A stretch of DNA of 64,000 nt from Melieria omissa (GCA_963971225.1 OZ020268.1:9033532-9097531); one strand, 5' to 3'; shown: positions 1 to 11,352, numbered from the stretch's first letter. Made by a program: numbers and translations. Notes: generated by a model from the sequence alone, not told the origin.

Positions 1-2097
1 TTACTAAAATTTCACTAACAAAATCATTCCAAAACCGAACCGACTGTATTCATATTCGCCGAATTTGCGCTTCCTTTCGTGGCAGTTTGCAACTTTTTTT
101 CAGCAAATCCAAAGCACGACTGACGAAATTCCATGAAAAGCATTGCAAAAGCCCGCTTCTACAACGTTTACCTATTTGAATTTTCATAGGAATTCAAATA
201 ACACGCTCGCTTCAGCGGAAAAAGCGACGCGCACTCAAACAAAGCCAAAAAATGCCAATATCCTTAAAACAAAAAAATCCTTGGATACCACACAACGCAG
301 CAGCGACAAAGGGGTCGTCGTCGTTCAACAACGTTGGGTGCCGAGTGCATGCTTTGTAGTCGATTGCAGTAGCGCCGCTACAAGGGGATTCGAGTGTTTG
401 AACTTTTATCTTTTTTTTTAGTTTTTAAGATTTTTTAAGAAGAAACAAAACCTTATTTTTCAAAACTTATATTTTTAGAACTAAATTACATAATGAAAAA
501 ATATGCAGAAATCTGATAGAAGCAAACTGTAGGTCACTCTTAAATTTTAAAAAATACTAATTTTTGTTATAAATTTTTTTGTTGACCTTAAATATTATTT
601 TAACAAAAATAAAGCATTATGATTTGAAGCTTTTCATATCTTATTGATTTAACTTAATTTAAAATATTCTTGCTAATCTTTCAGTGAAATTCTAGCTACG
701 CCCCTGGTGAATTGATGCGTTTTGAATGTGTGCGTGCATAGCGCGTATGTGTGTGTGTGTGTGTGTGTGTGCTGACGAATGAGCATTGAATGAATTTCCA
801 TATTTGCTTTGTCACAGGTAGACCGAATCTACAAATAGAAGTCGATATTCACGAAATAAATAAGAACACGTTTCATGCTTCTTAATTGATTAAAAGTTTT
901 ACTATGCAAATAATTACACAGTATAACAATTTCGAACTTTTTCTGTGCAACAGAGTAACGACCGCATATTTCATAAAAATTGTTTATTTCATTAAGAGGG
1001 AACTTTTTGTTTGGAGACCATCTGAACTATTTTAAATGGAAAATATTTTTTTTAATATTCAGCGTTTTTTTCAACATCTCAAGTAGAGAAAGCAATTAAT
1101 GAAAAAAGTATTAATTGAAGGTTTCGTGTTTAAGGCATTTGATTTTTTTGGGGGAAGTTTTGAGAATGTTTTGTTGTTTGAAAATCCCCCTTAAGTTTTA
1201 ATGAGAAATATTTCCCAAAAAACAGTATAGTATTTTTTGCAATATTTCACTCAATATAAACTTTTTATGGAAAAAATTTCCCAAAAACATAAAAAAGAGG
1301 GGTATGGAAAAGGAAAGATGGGTTCATGTGCATACAAAAAATATTCAAATTTTTAATGCAAGCAACTTTGTCCCAGACATCGAAGCTATAGCTCTTCAAG
1401 TTTTTATACTTTCCGTCTAAAGGTCTTTAACCTTTATGTGCAAATTACAAATAAACTCAGACGCGCTGGACTATTACTTTGTTCGGCAAAAATGATCTAT
1501 GCGACGTCCTCTTTCAGAAATATACGGTCATTTCTCTGTTTCAGAAATGCTGTTGTACAGTGTTATTAGTTGTCTTTACAACAAAACCAGGAAAGTATTA
1601 CGGAGGAACAACTTTGCCTAACTTCTACACATTTTTTCAACAGACGTAAATGAATGGTGATGACATTAGAGGAAATTCCAAAATTCCAAAGAAATTCAAA
1701 GGGCAACAGTAATGCTAACCCGAATAGTTGGATCCCGCAAAACAAGGCAAGGCAATGTCATAAAACATGGATTGATAAAAGTTATGAATATATCTGATGT
1801 TAAAGTGGCCTTCAGGACACAAAGGATTTAAACTTAACGGACCGACTTTATTGGTTTTGTAGTCATAAAACCCGAGCGGAAATTAACTCAACTCATAAGC
1901 GTATTCAACAGGCTGATCTACGTTTACTGTTGTCCTTGCAAAGGAGCAGTTAATGTGGTTAAAGCCTGTGTGAAGAATGTTCAGTTTGGGAAGCTATTTA
2001 TTGTGGGTTTGTCCCATTTTCGGTCAAAACGGAATTGAAGTGTTCGGCAACGACCTCAATTAAACGAGTAATTTGTTTAGATTTATGAACGCCCTTC
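1..2097. other. AT-rich non-coding region
   Basis: No open frame here resembles a known protein. The 92-codon frame at 143-421 is lysine/serine rich and ends in a T-run, so I do not call it. A (GT)n microsatellite lies near 750-772. The stretch at about 1,480-2,095 is somewhat more GC-rich and may be an old repeat, but I recognise nothing in it. Confidence 0.6.
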
Positions 2098-2101
2098 TTA
2101 A

Positions 2102-2588
2102 CCCTTTCGACTCCAAATTTTACCCTGTGTCTCGATATTACTTTTTGGTATTTAAATCATGAAACATTTGCCGATGAAGTGTACACACGACTTTTGAAGT
2201 TACCTCGCCTCTTACTTTTGATCAATTTTAGCTTAAAACGGGTTAGATAAATTTTGTATCAATATTTTTTTAATTACAAACAAATTATTTAATATTTATG
2301 GAAAAATACAAAATTATGACTTTTTGATTTTGTTTTATCATTATTAAAGAAACATGGTTTTAATCAAACGCGCATAATTCGTGGACTTCAATTAGAACAC
2401 AAACTTTCCCTGATATCGCAAATTATTGAAAATTATTATGGGGATAACAGTAAAATGTTTGTAACTTGCCTTCACTTCTAAATATATTATTTTGTTGTTG
2501 CCTACTTAAATTAAACCCATAAATCAATCGTAGCTTTTGCTATAAGATGACAAACAGGTGAAGTTGCTCTCAGGCAACTTTGGGTTCG
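2102..2588. mobile_element. piggyBac-like non-autonomous element, copy A (one end lost)
   Basis: The left end is TTAA (2098-2101) followed by CCCTTTCGACTCC. Positions 2102-2342 match 5624-5828 closely, with shared CTCG(A/C)TATTACTTTTTGGTA and AAAACGGGTTA segments. Positions 2512-2583 match 6562-6633 almost exactly. Copy A lacks the middle section seen in copy B and lacks the terminal GAGGG-TTAA, so its right end has decayed. A TTAA target with CCC..GGG ends is the signature of the piggyBac superfamily. No transposase is encoded, so this is a MITE-like derivative. Confidence 0.6.
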
Positions 2589-4382
2589 AAAAATGTAAAT
2601 CTTTGTATGTGTTATTAAAGATCTTTCGGTAGAATTCTTCCCCAAAACAATTCCATGTAGTCGTTTTGAAAGGGTTGAACTTTTTGAACTTCCAAGAACT
2701 CAATGTTTTTGCAAATGACAAAGAAACTTTTTACACTTTAATTTTGATGCAATAAAAATTTTAGAAAACATATGCCCACACAATCATAATCTATGCGTAA
2801 TGGTGGGTAATTGAAAACTTTCAAAATTAAAAAAAAAATTGTTTATGTTTCGAAAACTAAATTTATTCCACACATCCTCGCAGTTTATTTGACCCCAACA
2901 GCACCTTGAGTGAAATTATTTTCAAAAATACAAAATCATAAAATTTTTATTTTTTTCAAATAATGCGCAACTCGTGCCGCAAAATGGCTTTTTCTAATTA
3001 CCACAAAAACAAACAAAATGTTTTTGTTGATGCCCAAAATTGCCCACATTGCATTCATTCTGTAAGCAGAGTGCAATTTATTTTGTTTTGCCGTCGAAAA
3101 ATTGCAAACATTTGTAGAAATTCTTCTCTAAATTTCCAACGCCAAAGTAAATACTACAATTCGAACAAATAACAACAACACTATTAATGAAAAATACTAG
3201 CAACAAATTAATGTTTTTTTTTTTTACTTTCGAATGTTGTGATTGTTGCGGCATTCGCCTTGACCATCAAATCACACACATTTTATGCTAACATTGAGTT
3301 TTTCATTCTGCAGTCGAAATGTTGCCAGCAGCGAACGACGACACCTGTTCGCGGTGATCTTGGCGCGCACTGAGCGCAACAGCTGAAGTGGGCGTTTCTG
3401 ATTGCCGATCGCCGTTGTTCTGCCGGCTCGTTTGTGCCGTCTGTGCGGTCTTGAGATTTTAATGTTTATGTTGTTGAATTTTTCCTCGTAAATAATCAGC
3501 GTTTCGTCGCCAGGAAAATGCGACAGCAATTAGTTGTGATCATTTTTGAAAAATGCGAAAATTTAGAAAAAGCAAAGCGTGATTTGTGTCTTGTCTTCCT
3601 CTGTGTGTGTGCGCGCGCATTTGTAAACAAATGACAATGAGTAATAAAATTCGTGTATGCAGTGCAGAGGGCAGCAACGCTAATTTGTTTTGTGTTCGTT
3701 TATGTTTTGTCAGGTTTCGGGTAACTTTGACAGGTTGCTGCAATAACTAATTTAATTAGGCAACCCAACATCTCCCAAGTCCTTTAAATTCTCAGCCAAA
3801 AGGAAATACTAAAAACAACAACAATTTAAATAAATTGATGCCTCTTTCCGTATCTGTTCGTTTGTTGTAAAAAAAAATTTACCACTCAAAGTGCCGTGTA
3901 CATCACTTACAGCTGTCAATTGCATTTCATTTGCATTTAAATTATTTGGGTATCATTAAATTGCCACCCAGTCATTGCGTTCCTCTCTCGTTTGTTGCTG
4001 CTGCCATTGCTTTTCGGCTGGTTCGCTGGCACCGCATCCCACTGTTTATTTAATTAACTCGTTCTGAGTGGTTCGTACTTTTTTTGTGCAACTTAAATAT
4101 TTACGTTGCCATTAAAGTTTCGTGAATTTCAATTGAATGCCGAAAGTGGCTTGTTTGCCAATCGTCGATGCTGGCCCGCAGCGAAGGCGTTGGGCATTTA
4201 TTGAATTTTCACACAGTTGAATAGAATTTTAAGATGTTGCAAATGATTGTAGGTTTTACAGAGCGAACAAGAACAAGTTCAATACTAACAGAAACGCAGT
4301 CATTTGGATGTGTTAAAAACGTTAGTATTTGAAGATGGGATTTTGTTGGTTCATGTATCCAAGAGGAATTTTAGTATGTTTC
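2589..4382. other. non-coding region
   Basis: No supportable gene. Positions 3,300-3,760 are GC-richer and carry short minus-strand frames (85 and 67 codons) with basic, low-information composition. These look like chance frames, not exons. A mixed TG/CG alternating tract lies near 3,602-3,620. Confidence 0.5.
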
Positions 4383-4837
4383 CTAAACCTCTGGATACCC
4401 AGTCTGCACCCGATATGAGATGGTCTCCCAGGTGCTTCTTTCTCTTATGCATGAGTAGGTTCCGAGTATCTTATCCTCAACCCATAAACTGCTATCCCGG
4501 TGCCTTCCTCCGTTAAGAAGCCATCTGTGTACCAGGATATCATGTGCTGGTCTATCGGATATGTTTCTGATATACCTACCCATTTCCTTTTGTTACTAAG
4601 TTCAGTTTTGAACCGTTTGACAAAGCTGAACTTCGGTGAAATTGTGTCCCTCGGTATTGCGATTTCGGGATGCTGATGCGTGAGAGTATCAATCCTCTTA
4701 CGACTCAGGAATCCCTCAGCCCCGATATTAACATCAGTCATCCGTAGGAGAGCCCTCTTCGCCTGGGGCTGTATGTGTAAGTGAAGAGGTGTGAGTTCAA
4801 GAAGAACCTCCATTGTAGCATAGTTAGAAGATCCCAT
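4383..4837 (-). pseudogene. LINE relic (end of RT / start of RNase H region)
   Basis: On the minus strand the frame running down from 4837 contains EVLLELTPLHLHIQ, then ALLRM, then WYTDGFLTEEGTGIAVYG. This matches the segment between reverse transcriptase and RNase H in jockey/LOA/R1-like non-LTR retrotransposons. The D of YTDG is the first RNase H catalytic aspartate. The frame then breaks at about 4445 and no full RNase H follows. It is a dead fragment abutting a mariner relic on the same strand. LINE identity is fairly sure; the exact clade is not. Confidence 0.65.
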
Positions 4838-5372
4838 TTAGGCCAAATGTGGAATTACTTGTTGCCATTTTGAAGGAAATCCCATTGTGTATCTTTCATG
4901 GTAACCCTTGTCCCTCTTGGAAAATTCGTCATCATCAAAATCTTTAGCCATAGACAGAAGTTGATGATTATCACTTGGTTCGAGATCTGAACTATAAAGT
5001 GAATGCATAAGGGCCTTCCAACCATGGGCCCGAAGCTTCTGGCGAGTCAATATCGATATATGAGACTTGACTTTGTCCTGATGGAACATAATTCATCTCC
5101 TTTTGGAGAACGATTCTTTCCTCAGACGGTCCATTTGTTCACATAAGAGGTCCAAATTAAGAGCTTAGCCGTAGGGGAGCAGCTAATAGAAGTTGATTTC
5201 CTTCCAATCCACCCAAACATGCAGTAAACCTTTCCTGACCGTCAATCCTGGCTTGACCACAGTTTGCGTCGGTTGACTGCTATTCGACCGAGACCATCCT
5301 CGCCTGATATGGTCGTATGTGATACACTTTTCATGCCCAGTCCCCAATCATACATCGAGCTTCTTTTTGTAT
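4838..5372 (-). pseudogene. mariner transposase relic (C-terminal half)
   Basis: The minus-strand frame at 5089-4838 begins FHQDKVKSHISILTRQKL, continues HSLYSSDLEPSDNH and ends FPSKWQQVI. In mariner transposases the corresponding region is FHQDNARPH, YSPDLAPSD and PSKWQ, so two aspartates of the DDD motif appear to survive. Further upstream, with frameshifts and stops, come fragments such as QTVVKPGLT, also mariner-like. The open frame is only 83 codons and no terminal inverted repeat was recognised, so the copy is dead. The 3' end abuts LINE-derived sequence. Confidence 0.7.
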
Positions 5373-5619
5373 CGGACCCGATTTAAGTGGTTTCAAGAGA
5401 ATAATCTAGTACATTATGTTCTTATAAGATTTAGTAAAAAGAAGTGATAATAGATTTCTTGTCACTAAACCTTATATTTCATAATTTACTAGATTTTTCT
5501 AGAGACGATCTAAGTGCGACATATAAGGAACACACACTTTTATAGACACAAAGTCTCTAAATTATTACAGTAAAACGTGTTTAAGTACCTCATCTACAAA
5601 TTTAATATTTTTTAGATAC
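5373..5619. other. AT-rich spacer
   Basis: I see nothing functional between the mariner relic and the TTAA target of the next element. Confidence 0.4.
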
Positions 5620-5623
5620 TTAA

Positions 5624-6645
5624 CCCTTTCAACCCCGAATTTTACCCAGTGTCTCGCTATTACTTTTTGGTACTTAAATCATGAGACACTAAAGTTAGTT
5701 TACTTTTGAACAATTTCAGCTTAAAACGGGTTATATAAATTTTGTAAAAATTTTTTTATTTGCAGAAAAATTATCTAATATTTATGGAAAAATACAAAAT
5801 TATCACTTTTTGATTTTATTTAAAAATTACACTGATCAAGGTTCCTGACAGACCTGGCTTGCGCAGCGAAAGTCGAAATCTCGAATCTGCTCTCCTTCAT
5901 TAAGAGGTCGAACTGGTTTCCCCTTGACTGAGACTATTGGTTGGCTCCAGAACACCATAAGAAGGGATTCACAATGGGCCATTGTGGCCTCCGAGTGGAA
6001 GTGCGGTCCTGCCGCACACACCCTTCCCTACCTAACCTAACCTAACCTACACTGATCAACAGCAAAATGGCTTTTCTGGGCTTGACATCAGTTCTATGGT
6101 AATTAGGGACCACTGATTTCGAATCCGGAAACCGTTTTTAAAACTTAGTTTTCGTTTTCGCAAAATATGGGCGTGTCACTTTTTCGGATTTTCCCTGACT
6201 TTTTGCACAGCCAAATTATTTGGCGCGATTCCCATTCTTGTCGAAGTATAAGGAAAAATGTACGATATCATTTTCATTACTTTTCATACTTTTTCCTAAA
6301 GAAATTAACGGCCTGTTAAAACTGTATGCACCTCTGGGATTGCGAAAAAAAAAGCGCTGATCTGGTAAGATTGCATATAACGGTAAATCTACAGTTATAT
6401 ACATTGAATTCATATTCGTTGCGAATTTAACTTTGAACCTCGATATCACGAAAACGAAGCGAGATATCAAAAAATTGTATTCGTCATTTTCGATTTATTT
6501 TCGTTCAATCTATCTAAAAACATCATCAAATGGCGGCGCCACGGAAACCATAGAATCCCCATTAAACCCATAAATCAATCGTAGCTTTTGCTATAAGATG
6601 ACAAATAGGTGAAGTTGCTCTCAGGCAACTTTGGTATCGTGAGGG
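5624..6645. mobile_element. piggyBac-like MITE, copy B, both ends intact
   Basis: The element is bounded by TTAA at 5620-5623 and 6646-6649. Its ends are CCCTTTCAACCCC and ATCGTGAGGG, the usual CCC..GGG polarity of piggyBac-type elements. It carries a later LINE insertion (5840-6048 plus target duplication), so the original length was about 800 bp. Internal positions 6425-6560, including the TGGCGGCGCCACGGAAACC segment, recur at 42998-43135 inside another element. No transposase reading frame is present. Confidence 0.75.
5840..6048 (+). mobile_element. 5'-truncated LINE insertion with CCTAA tail and 11-bp target duplication
   Basis: The direct repeat ACACTGATCAA occurs at 5829-5839 and 6049-6059, exactly flanking this segment. 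The insert ends in (CCTAA)n, the same tail as the longer LINE at 28,384-29,405. Its start translates as LACAAKVEISNLLSFIKRSNWF, which looks like the extreme C-terminus of a LINE ORF2. Target duplication plus simple-repeat tail plus 5' truncation is what target-primed reverse transcription leaves. It sits inside piggyBac-like copy B and is therefore younger than that element. Confidence 0.85.
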
Positions 6646-6783
6646 TTAAGTAGCCTTTTAGCAGATTTCACAGTATGTGTTGAGCTGATTCTAACTTCTC
6701 TATAGAATCTTACTATATCTATCACTACCTTATAATACTTATTAAAAAATAAATTTCTAAGTTGTTCACATGTTTCAACATAA

Positions 6784-6795
6784 CCTAACCTAACC
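6784..6795 (+). mobile_element. tail-only LINE insertion (CCTAA repeat with target duplication)
   Basis: A 12-bp CCTAACCTAACC tract is flanked by a 10-bp direct repeat TTCAACATAA (6774-6783 and 6796-6805). The simplest reading is a LINE insertion truncated so far that only the tail remains. Nearby intact examples of the same tail support this. Confidence 0.65.
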
Positions 6796-6849
6796 TTCAA
6801 CATAATGGTCACCCATCTTAGTATACGATTTTTCGTACTTACTACTTGG

Positions 6850-8555
6850 ATAACGCAAATCGTTTAGCAGAATCGTGTAATCCATTTCAACGGTCTTCAA
6901 TTACGCAATTTCCATTTATTTTTTATGAATATTTCATTAACTTCACTTTCAACTTATTTGACGCCATACAGTTTTATTGGCATTTACAGACCACACTTGC
7001 CATCACTCATTCGTTCACTTCCTTCAAACATTTGACGTACACAAAAAAAGCCGAAACCGTCTGCCAATCGACTGTCTGTCCGGTGTCGAGCGCCGAACAC
7101 TTGCGCTATGTGGCGCACAGTGCACCATTAACCTCAATTCAAGCGACGTCGCGTCAAGTCGACGAAGAAGATTTAATCAGCCACGTTTACCGCATTGCTA
7201 CATTACTATTGTTGAATCAATCCTGGCGGCAATGCTTCAAATGTGGCTGGCAATTTTTAATTAAATTTTCGTTGCCCGTTGTGTGAGTGAGTGTGAACAA
7301 CACCAAATATTGAAATTGTAAACGACTGTTGTGCATTTGGCTCGCTGCTGTGCGGCCATCTGTCAGCGACTGTAGTACACCGCTCCAATCCAGCCGAACA
7401 CCGCTAGTGTTAATCAGAAAATCGCTGCACAGCGGTGAAAGCAATAAAATTGCCCAAACAATATGTTGTTGACTCTGTGCTGGCTGTTGCGTGGGCGGTA
7501 GTCAACAGCAGCGCGCGCCGCATTCGAAGTAACAGGAATGTGCGCCCGAAACCATGCCACGACCTGCCATGTCATGTGGCTGCCACGAGCCGCAAGAACC
7601 GCCTGTCGCCTCACTTCAGTCGCGCTGCTACTTGGGCCCGCCCGTTCGCCTTTGTTGCTGTGTATCATCGCTGTCGCTATTTGGCATTGTCATTTGCAAT
7701 TTTAAAATGATTACCTCGCTCCGCTTGTCACGTGATTGCCGATAGTTGTCGACGTTGACGTCCGCCTGGCTGTCGAAGTGGTTGTTGCGCGCGCGCGCCT
7801 GATATCTGCTTTTAGGCGCCATTGTTGTTGCATTATGTAGCTTGCCTCGCTGCCTTTTATTGTTGCTACGCTTTCGCTATTGACGCCGATTCGCTTTCAT
7901 CGGTGCCTAATGTGACTGATTGTGGGAGGCGCATTGATGTGTTTGCCGCTTTTGTTTTTGATCTCTTTGCGATGGTGTCGTTTGTGGGTATTTTTAGCTG
8001 TGGCACTTTTTGGCATTGTCCTTAATGTGCTATGTGCTATGTGCTGCGGTAATGCGGTAATAGTTTTGCCTAATTTTAGACCCCATGTCGCCAATAATTG
8101 GCTGGTATTTTTAGTAGTTTTTATGAGGCCACACCATTTGTGAAATATGTATTTATGTATGTCGACACAAAACCGAAAAGCAGACAGAAGTCGAATACAT
8201 CAATGCATAAAGAACGAATTTGAAAACCTTCAAAGTAAAACCTTCAAAATAAATAAATGGAAAATTAGCTGCAAAAGCGCATTTTAGAACAATTTTTTCC
8301 AGGTATTTATTATGTGACCTGTCCTTGAAAGCACATTTATTGCAGTGATTTCACAAAATCGATTTCACTTTTATGACTCGCAGATTCTATAGTGAACATA
8401 TTTTGTGGGCGAAACATTTCTCAGTGATTTCCAGCTTGTAAAGTCATAAAAGTCCTGCGGCAAATTTCGTTTAATTGCACAAGTTTCAATGCCTTTAACT
8501 TCCATGTAAAGTACCAGCATAGACTCAAGTATATACTCGTATCCTTAACATACTT
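6850..8555. other. moderately GC-rich region without a supportable gene
   Basis: Several frames of 60-146 codons overlap on both strands between 6,846 and 8,143. None shows a recognisable domain, start context or splice pattern, and opposite-strand overlap argues against real exons. It could be regulatory DNA or the 5' region of an unseen transcript. Confidence 0.4.
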
Positions 8556-8591
8556 CCTACCTGATGGCTATTCATTCACTCCAAAGCTGTC

Positions 8592-8597
8592 TATAAA
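8592..8597 (+). promoter_or_regulatory. upstream duplicate TATA box
   Basis: TATAAA lies within CTGTCTATAAAATCC. The surrounding 8,561-8,600 segment (CTACCTgATG, CAtTCACTCCAAAGcTGTCTATAAA) repeats at 8,689-8,725, so this is the older or duplicate copy of the promoter used by the SINA-like gene. Confidence 0.4.
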
Positions 8598-8718
8598 ATC
8601 CACCATTTCCAAGAAGTCTCAACTACGTTTACGCCTTTTACTACTGGAACACCGATGTTGCCTTAGGTATGTTTCCTCAGTGCATTTTCTACCTAATGTC
8701 ATTTACCCCAAAGTTGTC

Positions 8719-8724
8719 TATAAA
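8719..8724 (+). promoter_or_regulatory. TATA box of the SINA-like gene
   Basis: TATAAA within TTGTCTATAAATACT lies 79 bp upstream of the ATG at 8803. A start site about 30 bp downstream, near TTTAGTTTGAC (about 8,750), would leave a leader of about 50 nt. This placement decides the start codon: the in-frame ATG at 8680 lies upstream of this TATA box and would not be in the transcript. Confidence 0.55.
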
Positions 8725-8802
8725 TACTCGCTTCCAAAGCAATGTCCCTTTAGTTTGACACGGATACTACAACAAGACACTCACTTCGAACATAGCTCAA
8801 GG

Positions 8803-9612
8803 ATGACCACCACTTGTCGCTTCTCCGCCTGCAAATGGACCGGCTCGGTGGATGAGATCTTCACACACTGCGAGACTCATCATCCACGTTACATACGTGA
8901 GCGCAAAAATGCCAACTATTACGACTTTGTCTTTGACGATCTGAACAAAGAGGCCTTTCTGCTCACGGGACCCAGTGGTCTGTACTGGTTCTGCATGGAT
9001 CCGCACAACTACGAGGATAAGTTGAAGCGTAGCATTTTTCACATTGGCGACTCGGAGCCCATCGAGTACACCATGAAACTCGGTCTAATACGGGACGGTC
9101 ACGCCCACTATTTGGGACCGTTCACATCAAACAATGAAGGAGCTGACGAAATCTACAACCTGGAATTTAGTTTTGCCTCTCTGGAGCACATTAACATGGA
9201 GATGCCGTCACGCAAGATCCGCATCTATATTGGCGAGTACGATGACAGCGAAGATCGTTACAATCCCGAGAGCGACGATTTGGTGTGGAAAGAGGAGGAT
9301 GAGGCGCTCAATCGGCTGTGCGTGGAGAAGTTCACGTGTCTCATTTGCTACGAATTCATACGACGAGACGCTCGTTTCTGCGAGAATAAACACTACGTCT
9401 GCCTCGACTGTTTCGATGAGATGCTGAAGCGACAACGGCTGCGGTGTCCCATGTGCCGCCAGGACTATCCGTACGACTGTCACAATCCGGAGCTGGAGCG
9501 TTTTCTGCGCATGGTCAAATTTCCGGAGAGAAAAGAGGAAAGCGGCAGATTGAAGCGTTGTGATAGATCTGAAGAACCAAGCGGAAGCAGCAAACGAATG
9601 CATTTGGAATGA
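8803..9612 (+). CDS. SINA/SIAH-like RING E3 ubiquitin ligase, domain order permuted
   Basis: A single-exon, GC-rich frame of 269 aa. Residues 5-27 (CRFSACKWTGS..HCETHH) match the second SIAH-type zinc finger of SINA/SIAH proteins (compare their SCKWQGSLD..H..HH). Residues of about 30-165 look like the TRAF-like SINA substrate-binding fold. A C3HC4 RING follows at residues 179-218 (CLIC, then C, H, CLDC, CPMC), and a basic tail of about 50 residues ends the protein. In SINA/SIAH the RING comes first; here it is last. The expected role is ubiquitin transfer from an E2 to substrates bound by the SINA fold, in cytosol or nucleus. The start at 8803 is chosen over 8680 because the SIAH finger begins right after it and a TATA box lies between the two. 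The lack of introns suggests retrogene origin. Enzymatic activity is inferred from family; the substrate is unknown. Confidence 0.8.
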   Translation: MTTTCRFSACKWTGSVDEIFTHCETHHPRYIRERKNANYYDFVFDDLNKEAFLLTGPSGLYWFCMDPHNYEDKLKRSIFHIGDSEPIEYTMKLGLIRDGHAHYLGPFTSNNEGADEIYNLEFSFASLEHINMEMPSRKIRIYIGEYDDSEDRYNPESDDLVWKEEDEALNRLCVEKFTCLICYEFIRRDARFCENKHYVCLDCFDEMLKRQRLRCPMCRQDYPYDCHNPELERFLRMVKFPERKEESGRLKRCDRSEEPSGSSKRMHLE

Positions 9613-11348
9613 AATGTTGAGCGATGGATGCGAGTGATTGCAGTTATGGCTAACAAAGTATTATTTTTTACCCAAAATTTTAAAGTGTTCTTGTTCTAAT
9701 CAGATAAATTGTTCTAATGATCACCAGTATCTAATATAATTTTATTTAAATTTTGTATTATAAAATCTTTTGCCAGATTACCCCAAAAAGATACTGTTTA
9801 CAAATGTCAAGTGCTGTGAACGAAAATTTGGGACTTGAAAGCAGATTTACAACAAATATTGTTCACTTTTTGTTTTTGTATCAATTTCCGAAGCAAATAG
9901 CAGTCTTTGTTCTACAATGTTTATATAAGTTTAGTTGTCTTATGGAATTTATTGCTCACTTGATCAAATGTTTCTTAATGCTGACTGACTGACTCAATTG
10001 GCATTGGCTTTCGATACGCTATTTTTATATCTCTTAATTATTTTGTGTGCACATAAAAAAATAAAATACTAAAAATGCATAGAACCCACAGTCTGTCTCT
10101 TTCTCTCTGTTTGCACATTTATTGTGATTGTAAGCACCAATTTGAAACACATTCACAAACCCAAACAATTACATAGTTATTGCAAAATATTTGCATTTAT
10201 TGGTTGCATACATTAGCGCTGTCGATGCCGCCTGGCATTGACGTCAACTGCAAACTCGGCAAGCAAAAGCGAAGGTTAGAAAGATACGTGCCACAGCTAA
10301 TCCACTTAATGACATTCGGCAAATGCCTTGTTTAATGTGTTTGCCATTGTATTGACTGTGATTTAGTCGGAATTAGGAAGCAATCAAATTAAATGAAATC
10401 AATTCGACTCCAATGATTCGAACACAATGGAAAAGTAGGTAGCACACCAAACACATTAAACCAAATAAAAGCAAATTTAGTGAATACCGTAGAGAGTGGC
10501 TTTGGTTTTATTACTTTCATTGAAAGTATTTAATATGGGCTGCTTTACTTTGCAAGGCAGTAAAAAAATTACTTGTGGCCTAGATCGCTCCAACTCACGG
10601 CCAACCCCATCTGTTTTACTTACTTATATTGTTGCAGTTTTTGAACATTGAACTGCCGACTACAAAGTATGTCCTGGGGAAAGGAACTTCTGTTGTAGCA
10701 ATCTCAGGTAGACAACGAGAAAAGGACTTCAACGTGTCCACTCTTCTACTGACTATAAGGTTAGAAAGCGGCTGTTAGAGCTCCTCAGTGTTTGTGTTGT
10801 GTAAAAGTGATCGGTGAGAGTTTATGTTGAATGAATGTTGTGCTTGGGGACCTCACTCAACCCAGAGAGGCCCTTAAGTGAGTAAGGTACAGTCTTGAGA
10901 TAGCCAGACAGAAGCAAAGAGGTTTTCCAGGCACATTCATTCGACTCGGTGATGCCCATCTTTTGCGTGTGAACCACTTTTAAGCAGTAACCCGTTAGTA
11001 TGGCTCTGAAGCTCTTCCAAGGGAACGAGAGAGCGTTTTTTGAACTGTCCAAACATTAATTTAGCGGTTAGCTAATTTTTCGTAGGCAGTGAATTACTTT
11101 ATGTTCTCTAGACAAAGATGAAAAACTCTAAGGTGCTTTATTTTTCAATGATCTACTTGACTTTTAGTTAACTACTGAAGCTTATTTTAAAACATAAATA
11201 ACTGAAACAAAACTTTCCACAGATCTTCAGTTCCTTGGGGAACTGAACCAGATATTGCGGGACGTCCCTTCTTCGATCTTAACGATCAATAATAAATGAT
11301 TTACAGATTTTCCAGATTGTCTTTTTAAGAGCCATGAAGATATATTCG
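9613..11348. other. intergenic region
   Basis: It starts with the 3' flank of the SINA-like gene. A candidate AATAAA polyadenylation signal is at 10060-10065, which would give an untranslated tail of about 450 nt. The 79- and 76-codon frames here show no domain. Nothing else is recognised. Confidence 0.5.
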
Positions 11349-11352
11349 TTAA

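Noticed and set aside
143..421. 92-codon plus-strand frame near the window start
   Set aside because: Low-complexity Lys/Ser/Thr composition, ends in a T-run, no domain and no splice or promoter context.
6846..7286. 146-codon plus-strand frame
   Set aside because: No recognised domain, overlapped by frames on both strands, no conserved start context.
8680..8802. 41-residue N-terminal extension of the SINA-like protein
   Set aside because: It lies across the TATA box and has no SINA-family similarity; the ATG at 8803 fits the promoter and the SIAH finger.
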